From an uncultured SAR116 cluster alpha proteobacterium (GTDB taxonomy: Bacteria > Pseudomonadota > Alphaproteobacteria > Puniceispirillales > Marisalimonadaceae): DNA of 64,000 nt. The translations under genes and the position numbers were made by a program. This document shows positions 1-11,521 of this stretch, piece after piece. The notes beneath the pieces were generated by a model that was given only the letters and a program-made list of their open reading frames with translations, did no database searches and was not told the origin of the DNA. The stretch covers positions 21,319 to 85,318 of the forward strand of contig CACNGC010000007.1 of the NCBI GenBank assembly GCA_902619805.1, read 5' to 3'. The stretch's first letter is position 1. The number at the start of each line of letters is the position of its first letter.

Positions 1-386
1 AAAAAAACAATGCTAAATGAAAGAATAAAAATTATTGTAAAATAGATCCATTCTTCTTGATTATCTTTGTTAACCCTTTCTAAAATTAAATTATTAGTAA
101 AATACTTAAGCAGGAGTAGAAAGATTGAAGTAATTCCAAAATTATTTCCAATCATTATGTCGTGCAAAAAACCCGTCAGCAATAAAATTATGCTAGGAGG
201 ATTTATGTTAAATCTGACTATACAAAAATAAATAACAATTGATATCAAACTTGGAGTTGAAGTTTCAAACATTGAAAAAAAACTTAGGGATATTTGAAAG
301 TTTAATATACAAAATAAAAAAACAAAAAGTGATGTATTAATTGAAAATTTATAAAGAAGATAAAAATTCTTGTCGTTTCTTATCAA
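1..386 (-). CDS. mreD: MreD, rod shape-determining membrane protein (partial, runs off the left edge)
   Basis: MreD is a polytopic inner-membrane protein of the elongasome that works with MreB and MreC. No ATG opens this frame near mreC. The TTG at 384-386 overlaps the mreC stop (TTGA) and gives 128 residues with no stop before the window edge. The peptide is very hydrophobic with several predicted membrane spans. Around residues 74-92 it has a G-F-L-H-D-I-M-I-G-N-N-F-G stretch like the family's G-x-x-x-D-x-x-x-G-x-x-x-G signature. The position directly after mreC on the same strand supports the call. The start codon is inferred from the overlap. Confidence 0.75.
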   Translation of the reverse strand, partial: MIRNDKNFYLLYKFSINTSLFVFLFCILNFQISLSFFSMFETSTPSLISIVIYFCIVRFNINPPSIILLLTGFLHDIMIGNNFGITSIFLLLLKYFTNNLILERVNKDNQEEWIYFTIIFILSFSIVF

Positions 387-1318
387 TTTCCTGTACCTTC
401 AATTATTCTTTTTCCACTTAAATTTAAACCTTTTAAATTTATAGATGGTTTAGGTTTTTGTAATGGCGCGAAACCTTCAAAATTTTCTGGAGAAAAGGAT
501 CCAGACGGTTTATTCGTAATCACAGATATAAAAGTAAGTCTTTGGAAATCTACAACAGGTTTGACATAAAATTTACCAGAAAAACTTTTTACAATCTTTC
601 CTATATTTATACCTGATGGTAATCTACCCCCATGTCCAGATGTTTGAACAACTTCACCATCTACTGGCTCTGCTTTTGAAGATAAAAATTTTAATTTTAG
701 TAACTTTCCACTCTGCCCTTGTACAACTGCAGGCCAATTACTATTGGTCAAATACGCAGGTATCATGGAGTTAATATCTATTAATAATAAAATTCTGCTA
801 GTTTTTAAGCCAACATTTACTACATATCCAACTAAACCAAGCGAGGATATAGCTGGCTGTCCTACTTTAATGCCATAATTTTCACCTGCATTTATTAATA
901 CTGTATTAGCAAAAACACCTCCAGGTGCTGTAATAGCTCTTCCAGTAATAATTTTGTTTTTTTCTTCAGGCAAAACTTTTAGTAGTTGTCTTAGTTCCAA
1001 TAATTCAAGCTCTTGACTTGATGATTTACTATTTATCACTTTAAGTTTTCTAACTTCGCTTTTAAGTCTAATATTCTCTTCTCTTAGAGAACCTGCAGAT
1101 TTCACATCTTCAAATACTCCTGCTATTTCATTAACTGGTCTATTTAAAGCAAATGTAGCAGGTGCCAAAAAATCAGAAAGAAAGGCCTTAATATTCCTAA
1201 TAGCAACAAGATCTAATTTACCTAAAAACACTAAAGTTAGGCATAAGAATATCAAGATAAAGTTAAAATTTTTACTACTTTTAAAAGATTTTAAATTTGA
1301 CGGCTTACCTGAAACCAA
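383..1318 (-). CDS. mreC: Rod shape-determining protein MreC
   Basis: MreC is a periplasmic scaffold of the rod-shape complex that links MreB and MreD to the peptidoglycan synthases PBP2 and RodA. The 311-residue protein has a short cytoplasmic N-terminus, one transmembrane segment at about residues 18-35, a coiled coil at about 68-110, then the beta-rich MreC domain with the typical G-x-x-x-A-x-x-S-L-G-L-V-G-Y-V stretch around 150-170. The C-terminal tail after about residue 270 is low in complexity. It lies 34 bases after mreB and overlaps the mreD start, as expected for an mreBCD operon. Confidence 0.93.
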   Translation of the reverse strand: MVSGKPSNLKSFKSSKNFNFILIFLCLTLVFLGKLDLVAIRNIKAFLSDFLAPATFALNRPVNEIAGVFEDVKSAGSLREENIRLKSEVRKLKVINSKSSSQELELLELRQLLKVLPEEKNKIITGRAITAPGGVFANTVLINAGENYGIKVGQPAISSLGLVGYVVNVGLKTSRILLLIDINSMIPAYLTNSNWPAVVQGQSGKLLKLKFLSSKAEPVDGEVVQTSGHGGRLPSGINIGKIVKSFSGKFYVKPVVDFQRLTFISVITNKPSGSFSPENFEGFAPLQKPKPSINLKGLNLSGKRIIEGTGN

Positions 1319-1352
1319 CTTTTATCACTCATAATTAATTTTTTGTTCAGTA

Positions 1353-2447
<1,095 letters not shown>

Positions 2448-2489
2448 TTATATTTAAACTAATAACTTAAAACATTGAATTAATAAATA

Positions 2490-3509
<1,020 letters not shown>

Positions 3510-3578
3510 TTAAAACTCCTTATATTTCAATTAATTATTGCTATCTTATTATCAGATTTGTTCTTATTATCAGGAATG

Positions 3579-4130
3579 TTATATTTGATCTAGTAGTTTT
3601 GTTTCTGTTTTATCGCCTCTTGAAATAGCAGACACACCTGTTCTTGAAACTTCTGTATCTCCAAGTGAACGCATTAAATCAATGAAAGCGTCTAATTTAC
3701 TCGGTTTTCCAGTAAGTTCAAAAACAAAACTCGATAATGTCACGTCAAGTGTTCTAGCTCGAAAAGTCTCAGCAATTCTAAGAGCTTCAACCCTATTGGC
3801 ACCTTTAACGACAAGTTTAACAAGTGCAAGTTCACTTTTTATAAATGGTCCTTCTAGAGTTAAATCTCTTACTATATGTACTGGAACTATTCTTAATAAT
3901 TGTGACTTTATCTGTTCAATTGTCATTGATGTTCCTCTTGTAACAAGCGATATTCTTGATAAATTTCGAATTTTATCTATCTCAGTAACATTTAAACTTT
4001 CTATATTGTAACCTCTTCCTGAGAAGAGACCAATTACTCTAGCCAATGTACCAGGTTGATTGTCTACAATTAAAGATAAAGTTCTTGAAGTTTCTTCTTC
4101 TTCAAGTTCATTTTTTTGATATACAGACAT
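3579..4130 (-). CDS. ilvN: Acetolactate synthase small (regulatory) subunit
   Basis: This is the ACT-domain subunit that activates the catalytic subunit of acetohydroxyacid synthase and confers valine feedback. The 183-residue protein fits the long type (IlvH-like). The N-terminal ACT core, residues about 15-90, carries the L-S-L-I-V-D-N-Q-P-G-T-L-A-R-V-x-G-L-F-S-x-R-G-Y-N-I-E-S-L pattern. The C-terminal half has F-E-L-T-G-K-x-x-K-x-D-A-F-I. It starts 11 bases after the stop of ilvI, so translation is probably coupled. Confidence 0.95.
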   Translation of the reverse strand: MSVYQKNELEEEETSRTLSLIVDNQPGTLARVIGLFSGRGYNIESLNVTEIDKIRNLSRISLVTRGTSMTIEQIKSQLLRIVPVHIVRDLTLEGPFIKSELALVKLVVKGANRVEALRIAETFRARTLDVTLSSFVFELTGKPSKLDAFIDLMRSLGDTEVSRTGVSAISRGDKTETKLLDQI

Positions 4131-4141
4131 CTTAGCTAACC

Positions 4142-5899
4142 TTAAACTAAAGCAAGACCTTCATTGGAAGTATCTTTAACATTGTCATCAGAACTTAAAA
4201 TCATCTCATTATGTGCTGCCCCTGATGGAATCATAGGAAAACAATTTTCCTCTTTTTCCACTCTAATGTCTGCAATCACAGGTCCATTTGTGTTTATCAT
4301 TTCATCAATGGTAGCCTCTAAATTATGAATATTATCTACTCTCAAACCAGTAATTCCAAAAGATTCAGCTAATTTTACAAAATCTGGCAATGATGAAGTA
4401 TAGCTTTCGCTATACCTAGATCCGTGATTTAATTCTTGCCATTGTCTCACCATGCCCATCCATTCATTATTTAAAATAAATATTTTAATAGGAAGTTTAT
4501 ATTGAACTATTGTTGAAAGTTCTTGCATATTCATCAAAAAAGAAGCTTCTCCTGAAACATCAATAACTAATGATTTTGGGTGAGCAATTTGGACACCAAC
4601 AGATGATGGAAGGCCATAACCCATTGTTCCTAAACCACCAGAAGTCATCCAATGATTAGGTTTAGAAAACCCAAAATATTGTGCAGCCCACATTTGGTGT
4701 TGACCTACTTCAGTAGTTATGTATGTATCAAAGTCTATAGTTTTTTCATATAAAGATTTAATAGCTTGTTGTGGTTTGATATTATTTCCAATTTGTTTAA
4801 ATCCTAACGAATCTCTCTCTTTCCATTTATTTATTTGAGACCACCATTTTGTTTTTGAATTTAATACTTTTTGATTATGTAGTTTTTTTACTTCTTGGAC
4901 TAATAATGATAATATTTCTTTACAATCACCAACAATACCGTAATCAACTGAAACAACTTTATTAATAGATGATTTATCAACGTCGATATGCACTTTTTTA
5001 GAATTAGGGGCAAACGCGTTTAATCTTCCTGTTACCCTGTCATCAAAACGTGCCCCTACATTAAGCATGAAGTCACAATTATGCATAGCTAAGTTTGCTT
5101 CATAAGTTCCATGCATACCTAACATGCCTAAAAAATTTTTATTTGTATTTGGAACACAACCTAAACCCATAAGGGTAAGTGTAACTGGGCAGTCTAATAA
5201 ATTTACTAATTCAGTTAAAAGTTTAGATGCCTTTGGTCCTGAATTAACGACTCCTCCTCCAGCATAAATTATTGGTCGTTCTGCCTGTAATAATAATTTT
5301 GCAACTCTATTAATTAAATCTTCATCTACATTTGAATAATAATGATTATGTTTTTTTATTTTTGGTGGTTTTTTTATGTATTTTACATTCGTAAGCTGTA
5401 TATCCTTTGGAAGATCAATAAGAACTGGTCCAGGCCTTCCTGAGGAAGCAATTTCAAAAGATTTATGAATAGTCTCACATAATTTATCAGCATTTTTTAC
5501 TAAATAATTATGCTTTGTACATGGTCTTGAAATACCAGTTGTGTCAGCTTCTTGAAAAGCGTCAGTCCCAATTAAATGTGTAGGTACTTGTCCACTGAGA
5601 CAAATAACTGGTACAGAGTCCATAAGTGCATCTGTTAATCCTGTAATTGCGTTAGTTGCGCCTGGTCCAGAAGTTACTAAAACACATCCAACCTTGCCAG
5701 TTGATCTAGCATAACCCTCTGCAGCATGCACAGCTGCTTGCTCATGCCTGACTAATATGTGTTTAATTTTTTTATTTTCAAATAAAGCATCATACAGAGG
5801 AAGTACTGCTCCTCCAGGATATCCAAAGATTACCTCAACTTTGTTATCAACTAAGGCTTGAATTACTGCCTCTGCTCCAGTCATGTAATTTAATGTCAT
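4142..5899 (-). CDS. ilvI: Acetolactate synthase large (catalytic) subunit
   Basis: This thiamine diphosphate and FAD enzyme condenses pyruvate into 2-acetolactate or with 2-ketobutyrate. I place the start at the ATG at 5899 (M-T-L-N-Y-M-T-G), giving 585 residues. A frame 14 codons longer exists, but its extra residues do not look like the family, and a GGAAAG lies 11 bases before the chosen ATG. Visible motifs are FGYPGGAVLPLYDAL, the TPP glutamate in RHEQAAVHAAEGYAR, the cofactor loop SGEASFLMN, and NNEWMGMVRQWQ. The loop has Glu where many enzymes have Asp, which I recall as common in alphaproteobacterial copies. It is first in the ilvI-ilvN-ilvC run. Confidence 0.96.
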   Translation of the reverse strand: MTLNYMTGAEAVIQALVDNKVEVIFGYPGGAVLPLYDALFENKKIKHILVRHEQAAVHAAEGYARSTGKVGCVLVTSGPGATNAITGLTDALMDSVPVICLSGQVPTHLIGTDAFQEADTTGISRPCTKHNYLVKNADKLCETIHKSFEIASSGRPGPVLIDLPKDIQLTNVKYIKKPPKIKKHNHYYSNVDEDLINRVAKLLLQAERPIIYAGGGVVNSGPKASKLLTELVNLLDCPVTLTLMGLGCVPNTNKNFLGMLGMHGTYEANLAMHNCDFMLNVGARFDDRVTGRLNAFAPNSKKVHIDVDKSSINKVVSVDYGIVGDCKEILSLLVQEVKKLHNQKVLNSKTKWWSQINKWKERDSLGFKQIGNNIKPQQAIKSLYEKTIDFDTYITTEVGQHQMWAAQYFGFSKPNHWMTSGGLGTMGYGLPSSVGVQIAHPKSLVIDVSGEASFLMNMQELSTIVQYKLPIKIFILNNEWMGMVRQWQELNHGSRYSESYTSSLPDFVKLAESFGITGLRVDNIHNLEATIDEMINTNGPVIADIRVEKEENCFPMIPSGAAHNEMILSSDDNVKDTSNEGLALV

Positions 5900-6000
5900 T
5901 TTAAATAATACTTTCCAAAAAAAAATATTAGTTACCAACAATTTTTGTGGTCGTCAACTTTATAATATAAAATTATAATATTTCATTGTTAACTGTAATT

Positions 6001-6927
6001 TTATTTCAAAAAAATTGTTTTATATGGAATATAATTATGCGAAAACCATGTAATTTGCCTCTTCACATATCTTCTTGTATCTCTTTTGCTTAGCTTAATA
6101 GCATCTTCTAAAGAAATTTTTTTATCCAAATAACTTAACAACCACTTAACTCCAAGACACTTTGCAACAGGGAGCGATCTATCAATATTAGATTCATGTA
6201 TTTTTTTAACCTCATCGAGCGCTCCTTCTTTAAGCATATTATCAAACCTTAATTCGCATCTTTTATAAATATGCTCTCTTTCTAAATTTATTAAAAAACT
6301 ATAAATTTCTTTTTTTATTGCGCCTTGCCTAGGTTTTTTGTACCAGTATGTCATGTTCTTATTTGTTTGGAGGAAAACACCATATGACCTTAACAATCTA
6401 TGTTTATCACTATTTTTAGTTACAAATTTAGAGTCAATATTAAAATTTATTTGCTTAAAACTATCAATTCCAATTTCATTTAACTTTAACATACTTTCTC
6501 TTTTAATTTCTTCTTTAAGTCTTGGAATTGGGGCTAAACCATTAATAACTGCATTTAAATATAAACCAGAACCCCCAACTAATATTGCTATTTTTTTTAT
6601 TTTTTTTACTTCTAATAGAACTTTATTCAATCTTTGTAACCAATCAAATATTGTATAATTTTTCTGAGATTTAACGTATCCATATAAAAAATGAGGAATA
6701 TGGTGCATATCTTCTTGTGATGGCCTGGCTGACAATAATCTTAAGTCTTCGTATACTTGAACAGAGTCAGCATTAATCAATACACCGTCAATTTTTTTAG
6801 CTAATTCCATTGCTATCGATGATTTTCCTACACAAGTAGGACCAGCGATAATAACAAGATCTTTCTCATAATTATATTGATTTTTATCAAGATCAAAAGA
6901 TGCTTCAACATTTAATAAACTAGACAT
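6001..6927 (-). CDS. miaA: tRNA dimethylallyltransferase MiaA
   Basis: MiaA adds a dimethylallyl group to N6 of A37 in tRNAs reading codons that start with U. The P-loop GPTCVGKSS and the following NADSVQVYEDLRLLSARPS segment match the family, as does GGSGLYLNAVINGLAPIP near the middle. I choose the ATG at 6927 (M-S-S-L-L-N), giving 308 residues. The longer frame from 6987 would add a hydrophobic 20-residue leader and run into the divergent serB. The gene stands alone on the minus strand after the ilv genes. Confidence 0.93.
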   Translation of the reverse strand: MSSLLNVEASFDLDKNQYNYEKDLVIIAGPTCVGKSSIAMELAKKIDGVLINADSVQVYEDLRLLSARPSQEDMHHIPHFLYGYVKSQKNYTIFDWLQRLNKVLLEVKKIKKIAILVGGSGLYLNAVINGLAPIPRLKEEIKRESMLKLNEIGIDSFKQINFNIDSKFVTKNSDKHRLLRSYGVFLQTNKNMTYWYKKPRQGAIKKEIYSFLINLEREHIYKRCELRFDNMLKEGALDEVKKIHESNIDRSLPVAKCLGVKWLLSYLDKKISLEDAIKLSKRDTRRYVKRQITWFSHNYIPYKTIFLK

Positions 6928-6956
6928 AATTATCACAATAATATAAATAATTTTTA

Positions 6957-7871
6957 ATGAAAGACTACTTATTAATATCAAATACAAGAGAAAATAAAAT
7001 TAGTAATTTTTACTTGGATTTAGTTTCATCTTACATACAAAAATCGACAAATGAAGAAGTACATTGTAGGGAGTTAAGTTCTAGAAAAGCCTATGAGTGG
7101 GGATTGGCTTCAAATAAATATGATCCAAAACTTGAAAAAATTATGTCTGATTTTGAATCTAATTTTGGAATTGATTGTAATTTTATAAAAATAACCGAAA
7201 AAAGAAAGAAGAAGTTACTTGTAGCTGACATGGATAGCACAATTATTAAAGAAGAAAGCTTGGATGAACTGGCAAGACAAATTGGTAAAGAAAAAGAAGT
7301 TAGTTTTATTACAAATGAAGCTATGAATGGTAGAATAGAATTTAAAAAAGCTCTTGAAGACAGAGTTGCTATTTTAAAAGGTAATTCCACAGACATTTTA
7401 GAAAATTTAAAAAAAAATATAAATATTAATGATGGTGCAAGAGAATTAGTAAAAACAATGAACATGAATGGATCAATTACTGTTCTAGTTTCTGGTGGCT
7501 TCACCTTTTTAACTGAATATTTAAAAGAATTATTAGACTTCAAACATACTCACGCGAACACACTTCAAATCATTCGAAAAGAATTTCAAAAATTTGAAAT
7601 AACAGGAAAAATTAAGGAACCAATTTTAGACAAAAATGCCAAACTTGAATACTTAAATAGATACATTAAAAAATATAATCTTAATTATAAAGATACAATA
7701 TGTGTTGGAGATGGGGCAAACGATATTGAATTAATAAAACATGCTGGTCTAGGAGTATCTTACTATGGTAAAGAAGCCCTTAAAAAAGAAGCCGATATAC
7801 ATTTCAATAATACAAGCTTATTAGGCTTGTTATATGCTCAAGGCTTCACAGATAGTGATATAATAAAGTAG
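6957..7871 (+). CDS. serB: Phosphoserine phosphatase SerB
   Basis: SerB removes phosphate from phosphoserine in the last step of serine synthesis. The HAD-family motifs are intact in this 304-residue protein: motif I DMDSTII near residue 91 (nucleophile and acid aspartates), motif II V-L-V-S-G-G-F with its serine, and the final GDGANDIELIKHAGLG with the Mg-binding aspartates. The first 80 residues form a divergent N-terminal region where relatives carry an ACT-like domain. The gene is divergent from miaA with only about 30 bases between starts. No clear ribosome site precedes the ATG. Confidence 0.93.
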   Translation: MKDYLLISNTRENKISNFYLDLVSSYIQKSTNEEVHCRELSSRKAYEWGLASNKYDPKLEKIMSDFESNFGIDCNFIKITEKRKKKLLVADMDSTIIKEESLDELARQIGKEKEVSFITNEAMNGRIEFKKALEDRVAILKGNSTDILENLKKNININDGARELVKTMNMNGSITVLVSGGFTFLTEYLKELLDFKHTHANTLQIIRKEFQKFEITGKIKEPILDKNAKLEYLNRYIKKYNLNYKDTICVGDGANDIELIKHAGLGVSYYGKEALKKEADIHFNNTSLLGLLYAQGFTDSDIIK

Positions 7872-7878
7872 CATTTTT

Positions 7879-9321
7879 TTATTTTAGTTCCAATGCAACA
7901 AATCTGGTTCCACTTTCTACTTTCACTAAAAGCAACAAAGCTTTTCTTTTTTGTTTCACTGCATTTTTAATTGCATTATCTATAACATCCATAGAATTTA
8001 CTTCTATCTGACCAACTCTTATTATAACCATACCTGGACTTAAACCAGCTTTTTGAGCTGAACTATCATCTTTAACAGATGTGATAACAACCCCAGTTTT
8101 AATGTCATTGAGCTTGAACTTATTCTTGTTTTGATCAGATAACTCTTCTGCCGTGAACCCTAACTTATCATATTCTTTAGCTTTAACGTTCTTTTTAGAA
8201 GTTTGACCGATTAAGTTCTCTTTTTCAGCTAATTCAAGCTCACCCAGCGTTACATTTAATGTTAATTCTTTTCCATTTCTTAAGATTACTAGTGGTACAG
8301 ATTTACCAACAGGAGTACTAGCTACGACTTTAGGAAGTTCTTTCATATTTTTAATTTCAGTATTATTAAATTTAATTATAACATCACCAGTTTTTACTCC
8401 AGCTTTTTCAGCAGGACCTCCAGCAGTTGCTGAAGATACTAGAGCTCCCCTAGCATCTTTCATTCCCAAACTTTCAGCAATTTCATCTGAAATTTCTTGA
8501 ATTAAAACACCAAGCCAACCTCTTTTAGTTCTGCCATATTTCTTTAGTTGATCAGTAACTTGTTTTGCTAAGTTCGATGAAACAGCAAAACCTATTCCTA
8601 CTGAACCTCCAGATTGTGAAAAAATAGCAGTATTTATTCCTACAACATTTCCTTTCATATCAAATAATGGTCCTCCAGAATTACCTCTATTTATAGACGC
8701 ATCTGTTTGAATGTAATCATCATATGACCCAGAGAGATTTCTTCCCCTAGCAGATACTATACCTGCTGTAACTGTTCCACCAAAACCAAAGGGATTTCCT
8801 ATTGCCATAACCCAATCGCCAACTCTAAGATTATTAGAGTTACCAAATTTAACAGCTTTAAGTTTTATTTTTTTGGGATCAATTTTTAAGAGAGCAACAT
8901 CAGTTTTAGGATCTTTACCTACCACAGTAGCTTCAAATGAAGTGTCATCATATAAAACAACCATTATTTTTTCAGCATTATCAATTACGTGGTTGTTAGT
9001 AATTACGTAACCTGATTTGTCAATAATAAAACCTGAACCTAATGATTGGGCTCTTCTTTTTTTATTTTCAGGTTTATCAAATTGTTTAAAAAATTCCTCA
9101 AAGGGTGAGCCAGGAGGAAAAGACGGCATTTCTCTTGATTTTTGTTGAACAATGGTAGTTGTTGATATATTGACAACAGAAGGACTCAATTTTTCAGCTA
9201 AATCTGCAAAGGTTTCTGGTGCACTTTTTGCGTTTACGACATAACTTGTAAACAATATAATTAAAATGCCTATAATTAGTGTGTATTTTTGATTATTTTT
9301 AAATTTAAATATGTAAGACAT
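7879..9321 (-). CDS. degP: DegP/DegQ-type periplasmic serine protease (Do family)
   Basis: This is an HtrA-family protease and chaperone for misfolded periplasmic proteins. It has 480 residues. The N-terminal hydrophobic signal segment is at about residues 14-32 and ends in V-V-N-A. The trypsin-like domain shows the triad in TNNHVID (His), TDVALLKID (Asp) and GNSGGPLF (Ser). Two PDZ domains follow at about 265-355 and 385-475, with GWLGV and the G-x-x-x-G-D-V-I motif visible. It lies 106 bases after hflC on the same strand, the common hflK-hflC-degP arrangement of Alphaproteobacteria. The symbol degP rather than degQ is a choice. Confidence 0.94.
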   Translation of the reverse strand: MSYIFKFKNNQKYTLIIGILIILFTSYVVNAKSAPETFADLAEKLSPSVVNISTTTIVQQKSREMPSFPPGSPFEEFFKQFDKPENKKRRAQSLGSGFIIDKSGYVITNNHVIDNAEKIMVVLYDDTSFEATVVGKDPKTDVALLKIDPKKIKLKAVKFGNSNNLRVGDWVMAIGNPFGFGGTVTAGIVSARGRNLSGSYDDYIQTDASINRGNSGGPLFDMKGNVVGINTAIFSQSGGSVGIGFAVSSNLAKQVTDQLKKYGRTKRGWLGVLIQEISDEIAESLGMKDARGALVSSATAGGPAEKAGVKTGDVIIKFNNTEIKNMKELPKVVASTPVGKSVPLVILRNGKELTLNVTLGELELAEKENLIGQTSKKNVKAKEYDKLGFTAEELSDQNKNKFKLNDIKTGVVITSVKDDSSAQKAGLSPGMVIIRVGQIEVNSMDVIDNAIKNAVKQKRKALLLLVKVESGTRFVALELK

Positions 9322-9427
9322 TCACTCACCATTAAGTTTTCATTAATAAATATAAATATATAAAAAAGGCGCTTTTAAGGCTGAATTAATAAATTGTTTT
9401 CTTGGTTTATAACAAAAACACAATTAA

Positions 9428-10300
9428 TTAATTTTTACCATCTTGCTTACCAAAAAAGCTAAAAAAATCACTGTCAGGACTCAATAACATTGTTGTACCA
9501 TCGTCTGCAAATGTATTTTCATAAGCTAGCATAGATCTATAAAATTTAAAAAACTTTTCATCTTGCCCGAATGAATCAGAATAAATTTTTATGGCTTGAG
9601 AATCACCATTACCCCTTAAAGCCTCTGCTTTTCTTTTGCTCTCTGCAACAAGAACAACTTTCTGTTTTTCTGCATCTGCACGAATTTTTTGAGCCTCTTC
9701 AGCACCCTCTGCTCTGAATTCCTTCGCTTCTTGTTCTCTTTCAGTTTTCATCCTATTAAATATATTTTGACTAGTTGCCTCTGGATAATCTGCTCTTCGA
9801 ATACGAACATCAACAATTTCCATACCTAATTTTTTTATAGTAGAATTAACTTCATCGCCAATATCTTCTACAATTTTTGTTCTAGCATCAGACAAAATAG
9901 CTGTAAGTTCGAACTTACCAAACACTCTTCTAACAGATGAATCAATTATGGATTCTAAACGTTGGCGAGCGCCAAATTCATTTCTCACTGTTTGATAGAA
10001 TAAAAGCGGATCAGTTATTCTAAATCTTGAATAAGTATCAACCTCAAGTCTTTTTTGGTCAGCCAGAATAACTTCTTCTGAATCTTGTGACACTAAGGAC
10101 AGAACTCTTTTTTCAAAATAAGTCACTTCTTGAATGAATGGAATTTTAAAGTTCAAGCCTGGTTTATTAACAAGTCTTTTAGGTTCACCAAATTGAAGGA
10201 CTAATGCTTGTTGAGTTTGATCAACAGTAAAAAAAGAACTAAGAATACCAAGTAAAAAAGCTAAGACACTTATACCTGATATGATTTTAAAAGAAGACAT
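9428..10300 (-). CDS. hflC: HflC, FtsH protease modulator (SPFH/prohibitin family)
   Basis: HflC with HflK forms the large membrane-anchored complex that surrounds and modulates the FtsH protease. The protein has 290 residues, one N-terminal transmembrane segment (about 6-24) and an SPFH domain beginning V-D-Q-T-Q-Q-A-L-V-L-Q-F-G-E-P. A helical Ala/Glu-rich region follows, with EREQEAKEFRAEGAEEAQKI and FYRSM near the end. Its ATG overlaps the hflK stop by one base (TAATG), so the two are translationally coupled. Confidence 0.95.
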   Translation of the reverse strand: MSSFKIISGISVLAFLLGILSSFFTVDQTQQALVLQFGEPKRLVNKPGLNFKIPFIQEVTYFEKRVLSLVSQDSEEVILADQKRLEVDTYSRFRITDPLLFYQTVRNEFGARQRLESIIDSSVRRVFGKFELTAILSDARTKIVEDIGDEVNSTIKKLGMEIVDVRIRRADYPEATSQNIFNRMKTEREQEAKEFRAEGAEEAQKIRADAEKQKVVLVAESKRKAEALRGNGDSQAIKIYSDSFGQDEKFFKFYRSMLAYENTFADDGTTMLLSPDSDFFSFFGKQDGKN

Positions 10301-11397
10301 TACTGATTTCCCTTTTGTTTTAGTTGATCCAAAGGTAAGTATGGAACAACTCCAGATGAACTTGCAGAATTATCCATTATAATTTTTTTAACTCTCGAAA
10401 AAACTTTTTCCATTGTTTCTAGGTATATTCTTGACTCTGTTACCTCAGGATTAAGTTTATAGCTTTTATAAATTGAATTAAACCTGTCAGCGTCACCCTT
10501 AGCTCTATTTACAACTTCGCTAGCATATGCTTCTGCCTCTGAAATAAGTTGAGCAGCCTCACCTCTTGCTCTAGGTACGATATCATTTCTAAATGCCTCA
10601 GCTTCGTTGATAAGGGTGTCTCTATCTTGTCTAGCTCTTTGAACGTCGTTAAAAGCATCAATAACTTCAGAAGGAGGGTTAACTGAAAGCAATTGAACAT
10701 CTCTTATTTCAACTCCAGCTTCATACTCATTTAAAAGTTCTTGAAGCATGTTTTTAGCTTTCAATTGAATATCTTGTCTACCTCCGGTTAGTGCTGTTTG
10801 TATTTTCGTTTGACCTATTATATCCCTCATAACAGATTGTGCTGCAACTTTTACAGTTTCAGGTGGGTCTTGGATGTTAAATAAATAGGCACCTGCATCA
10901 GCAATTTTCCAAAATACTATAAAATCAATATCAATATTATTTTCATCACCAGTAATCATTTTTGATTCATCTGGCACATCTCTTCTACTTGTAGCTGCAC
11001 CCCCAAAGGATCTATATCCAACTTCAATTCTATTATCTCTTGTAACATCAGGAGTAAGAACTTTTTCAATTGGACTTGGGAGATGATAATGCAAACCAGG
11101 AGGTGTAGTTCTTATCCATTCTCCAAATCTCATAACAACACCCTGTTGTTGTGGATTAACCCTGTAAATACCTGTCATCAACCATATAGCTAATAAGACA
11201 AATAATAATATTGTAAAACCTTTTCCACCACCAAAGCCTGTTGGCATCATTTTTTTTAATTTATCTCTGCTTTCTTTGAGCATTTGATCAACATCAGGGG
11301 GAGTCCCATTAGAATTAGGCCTTTTACCCCACGGATTTTGGTTATTGCCTCCACCCCAAGGGCCTGAACCATTATCATTAATGTTATTTATAATCAT
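10300..11397 (-). CDS. hflK: HflK, FtsH protease modulator (SPFH/prohibitin family)
   Basis: HflK is the partner of HflC in the FtsH-modulating complex. It has 365 residues. The N-terminal cytoplasmic region is Gly/Asn/Pro-rich (G-P-W-G-G-G-N-N-Q-N-P-W-G), a hallmark of the family. A transmembrane segment lies at about 62-80, followed by the SPFH domain (V-N-P-Q-Q-Q-G-V-V-M-R-F-G) and a long coiled coil with N-D-I-V-P-R-A-R-G-E-A. It starts the hflK-hflC-degP operon and is divergent from mrp with a 124-base shared upstream region. Confidence 0.95.
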   Translation of the reverse strand: MIINNINDNGSGPWGGGNNQNPWGKRPNSNGTPPDVDQMLKESRDKLKKMMPTGFGGGKGFTILLFVLLAIWLMTGIYRVNPQQQGVVMRFGEWIRTTPPGLHYHLPSPIEKVLTPDVTRDNRIEVGYRSFGGAATSRRDVPDESKMITGDENNIDIDFIVFWKIADAGAYLFNIQDPPETVKVAAQSVMRDIIGQTKIQTALTGGRQDIQLKAKNMLQELLNEYEAGVEIRDVQLLSVNPPSEVIDAFNDVQRARQDRDTLINEAEAFRNDIVPRARGEAAQLISEAEAYASEVVNRAKGDADRFNSIYKSYKLNPEVTESRIYLETMEKVFSRVKKIIMDNSASSSGVVPYLPLDQLKQKGNQ

Positions 11398-11521
11398 TTA
11401 TTACTCCAGGCTGAATTACTATTAGAATGCTATATAGATATTTACAATAATTTCATATAAGATATTTGCACTAGAGTAATAAATTTCAACCTTTATTAAA
11501 AATTATTTCTGGGCCAGTAGA

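Noticed and set aside
7091..7543. 150-codon open frame antisense to serB
   Set aside because: It lies wholly inside serB, has no family features, and long antisense frames are expected in this AT-rich genome. serB has all HAD motifs.
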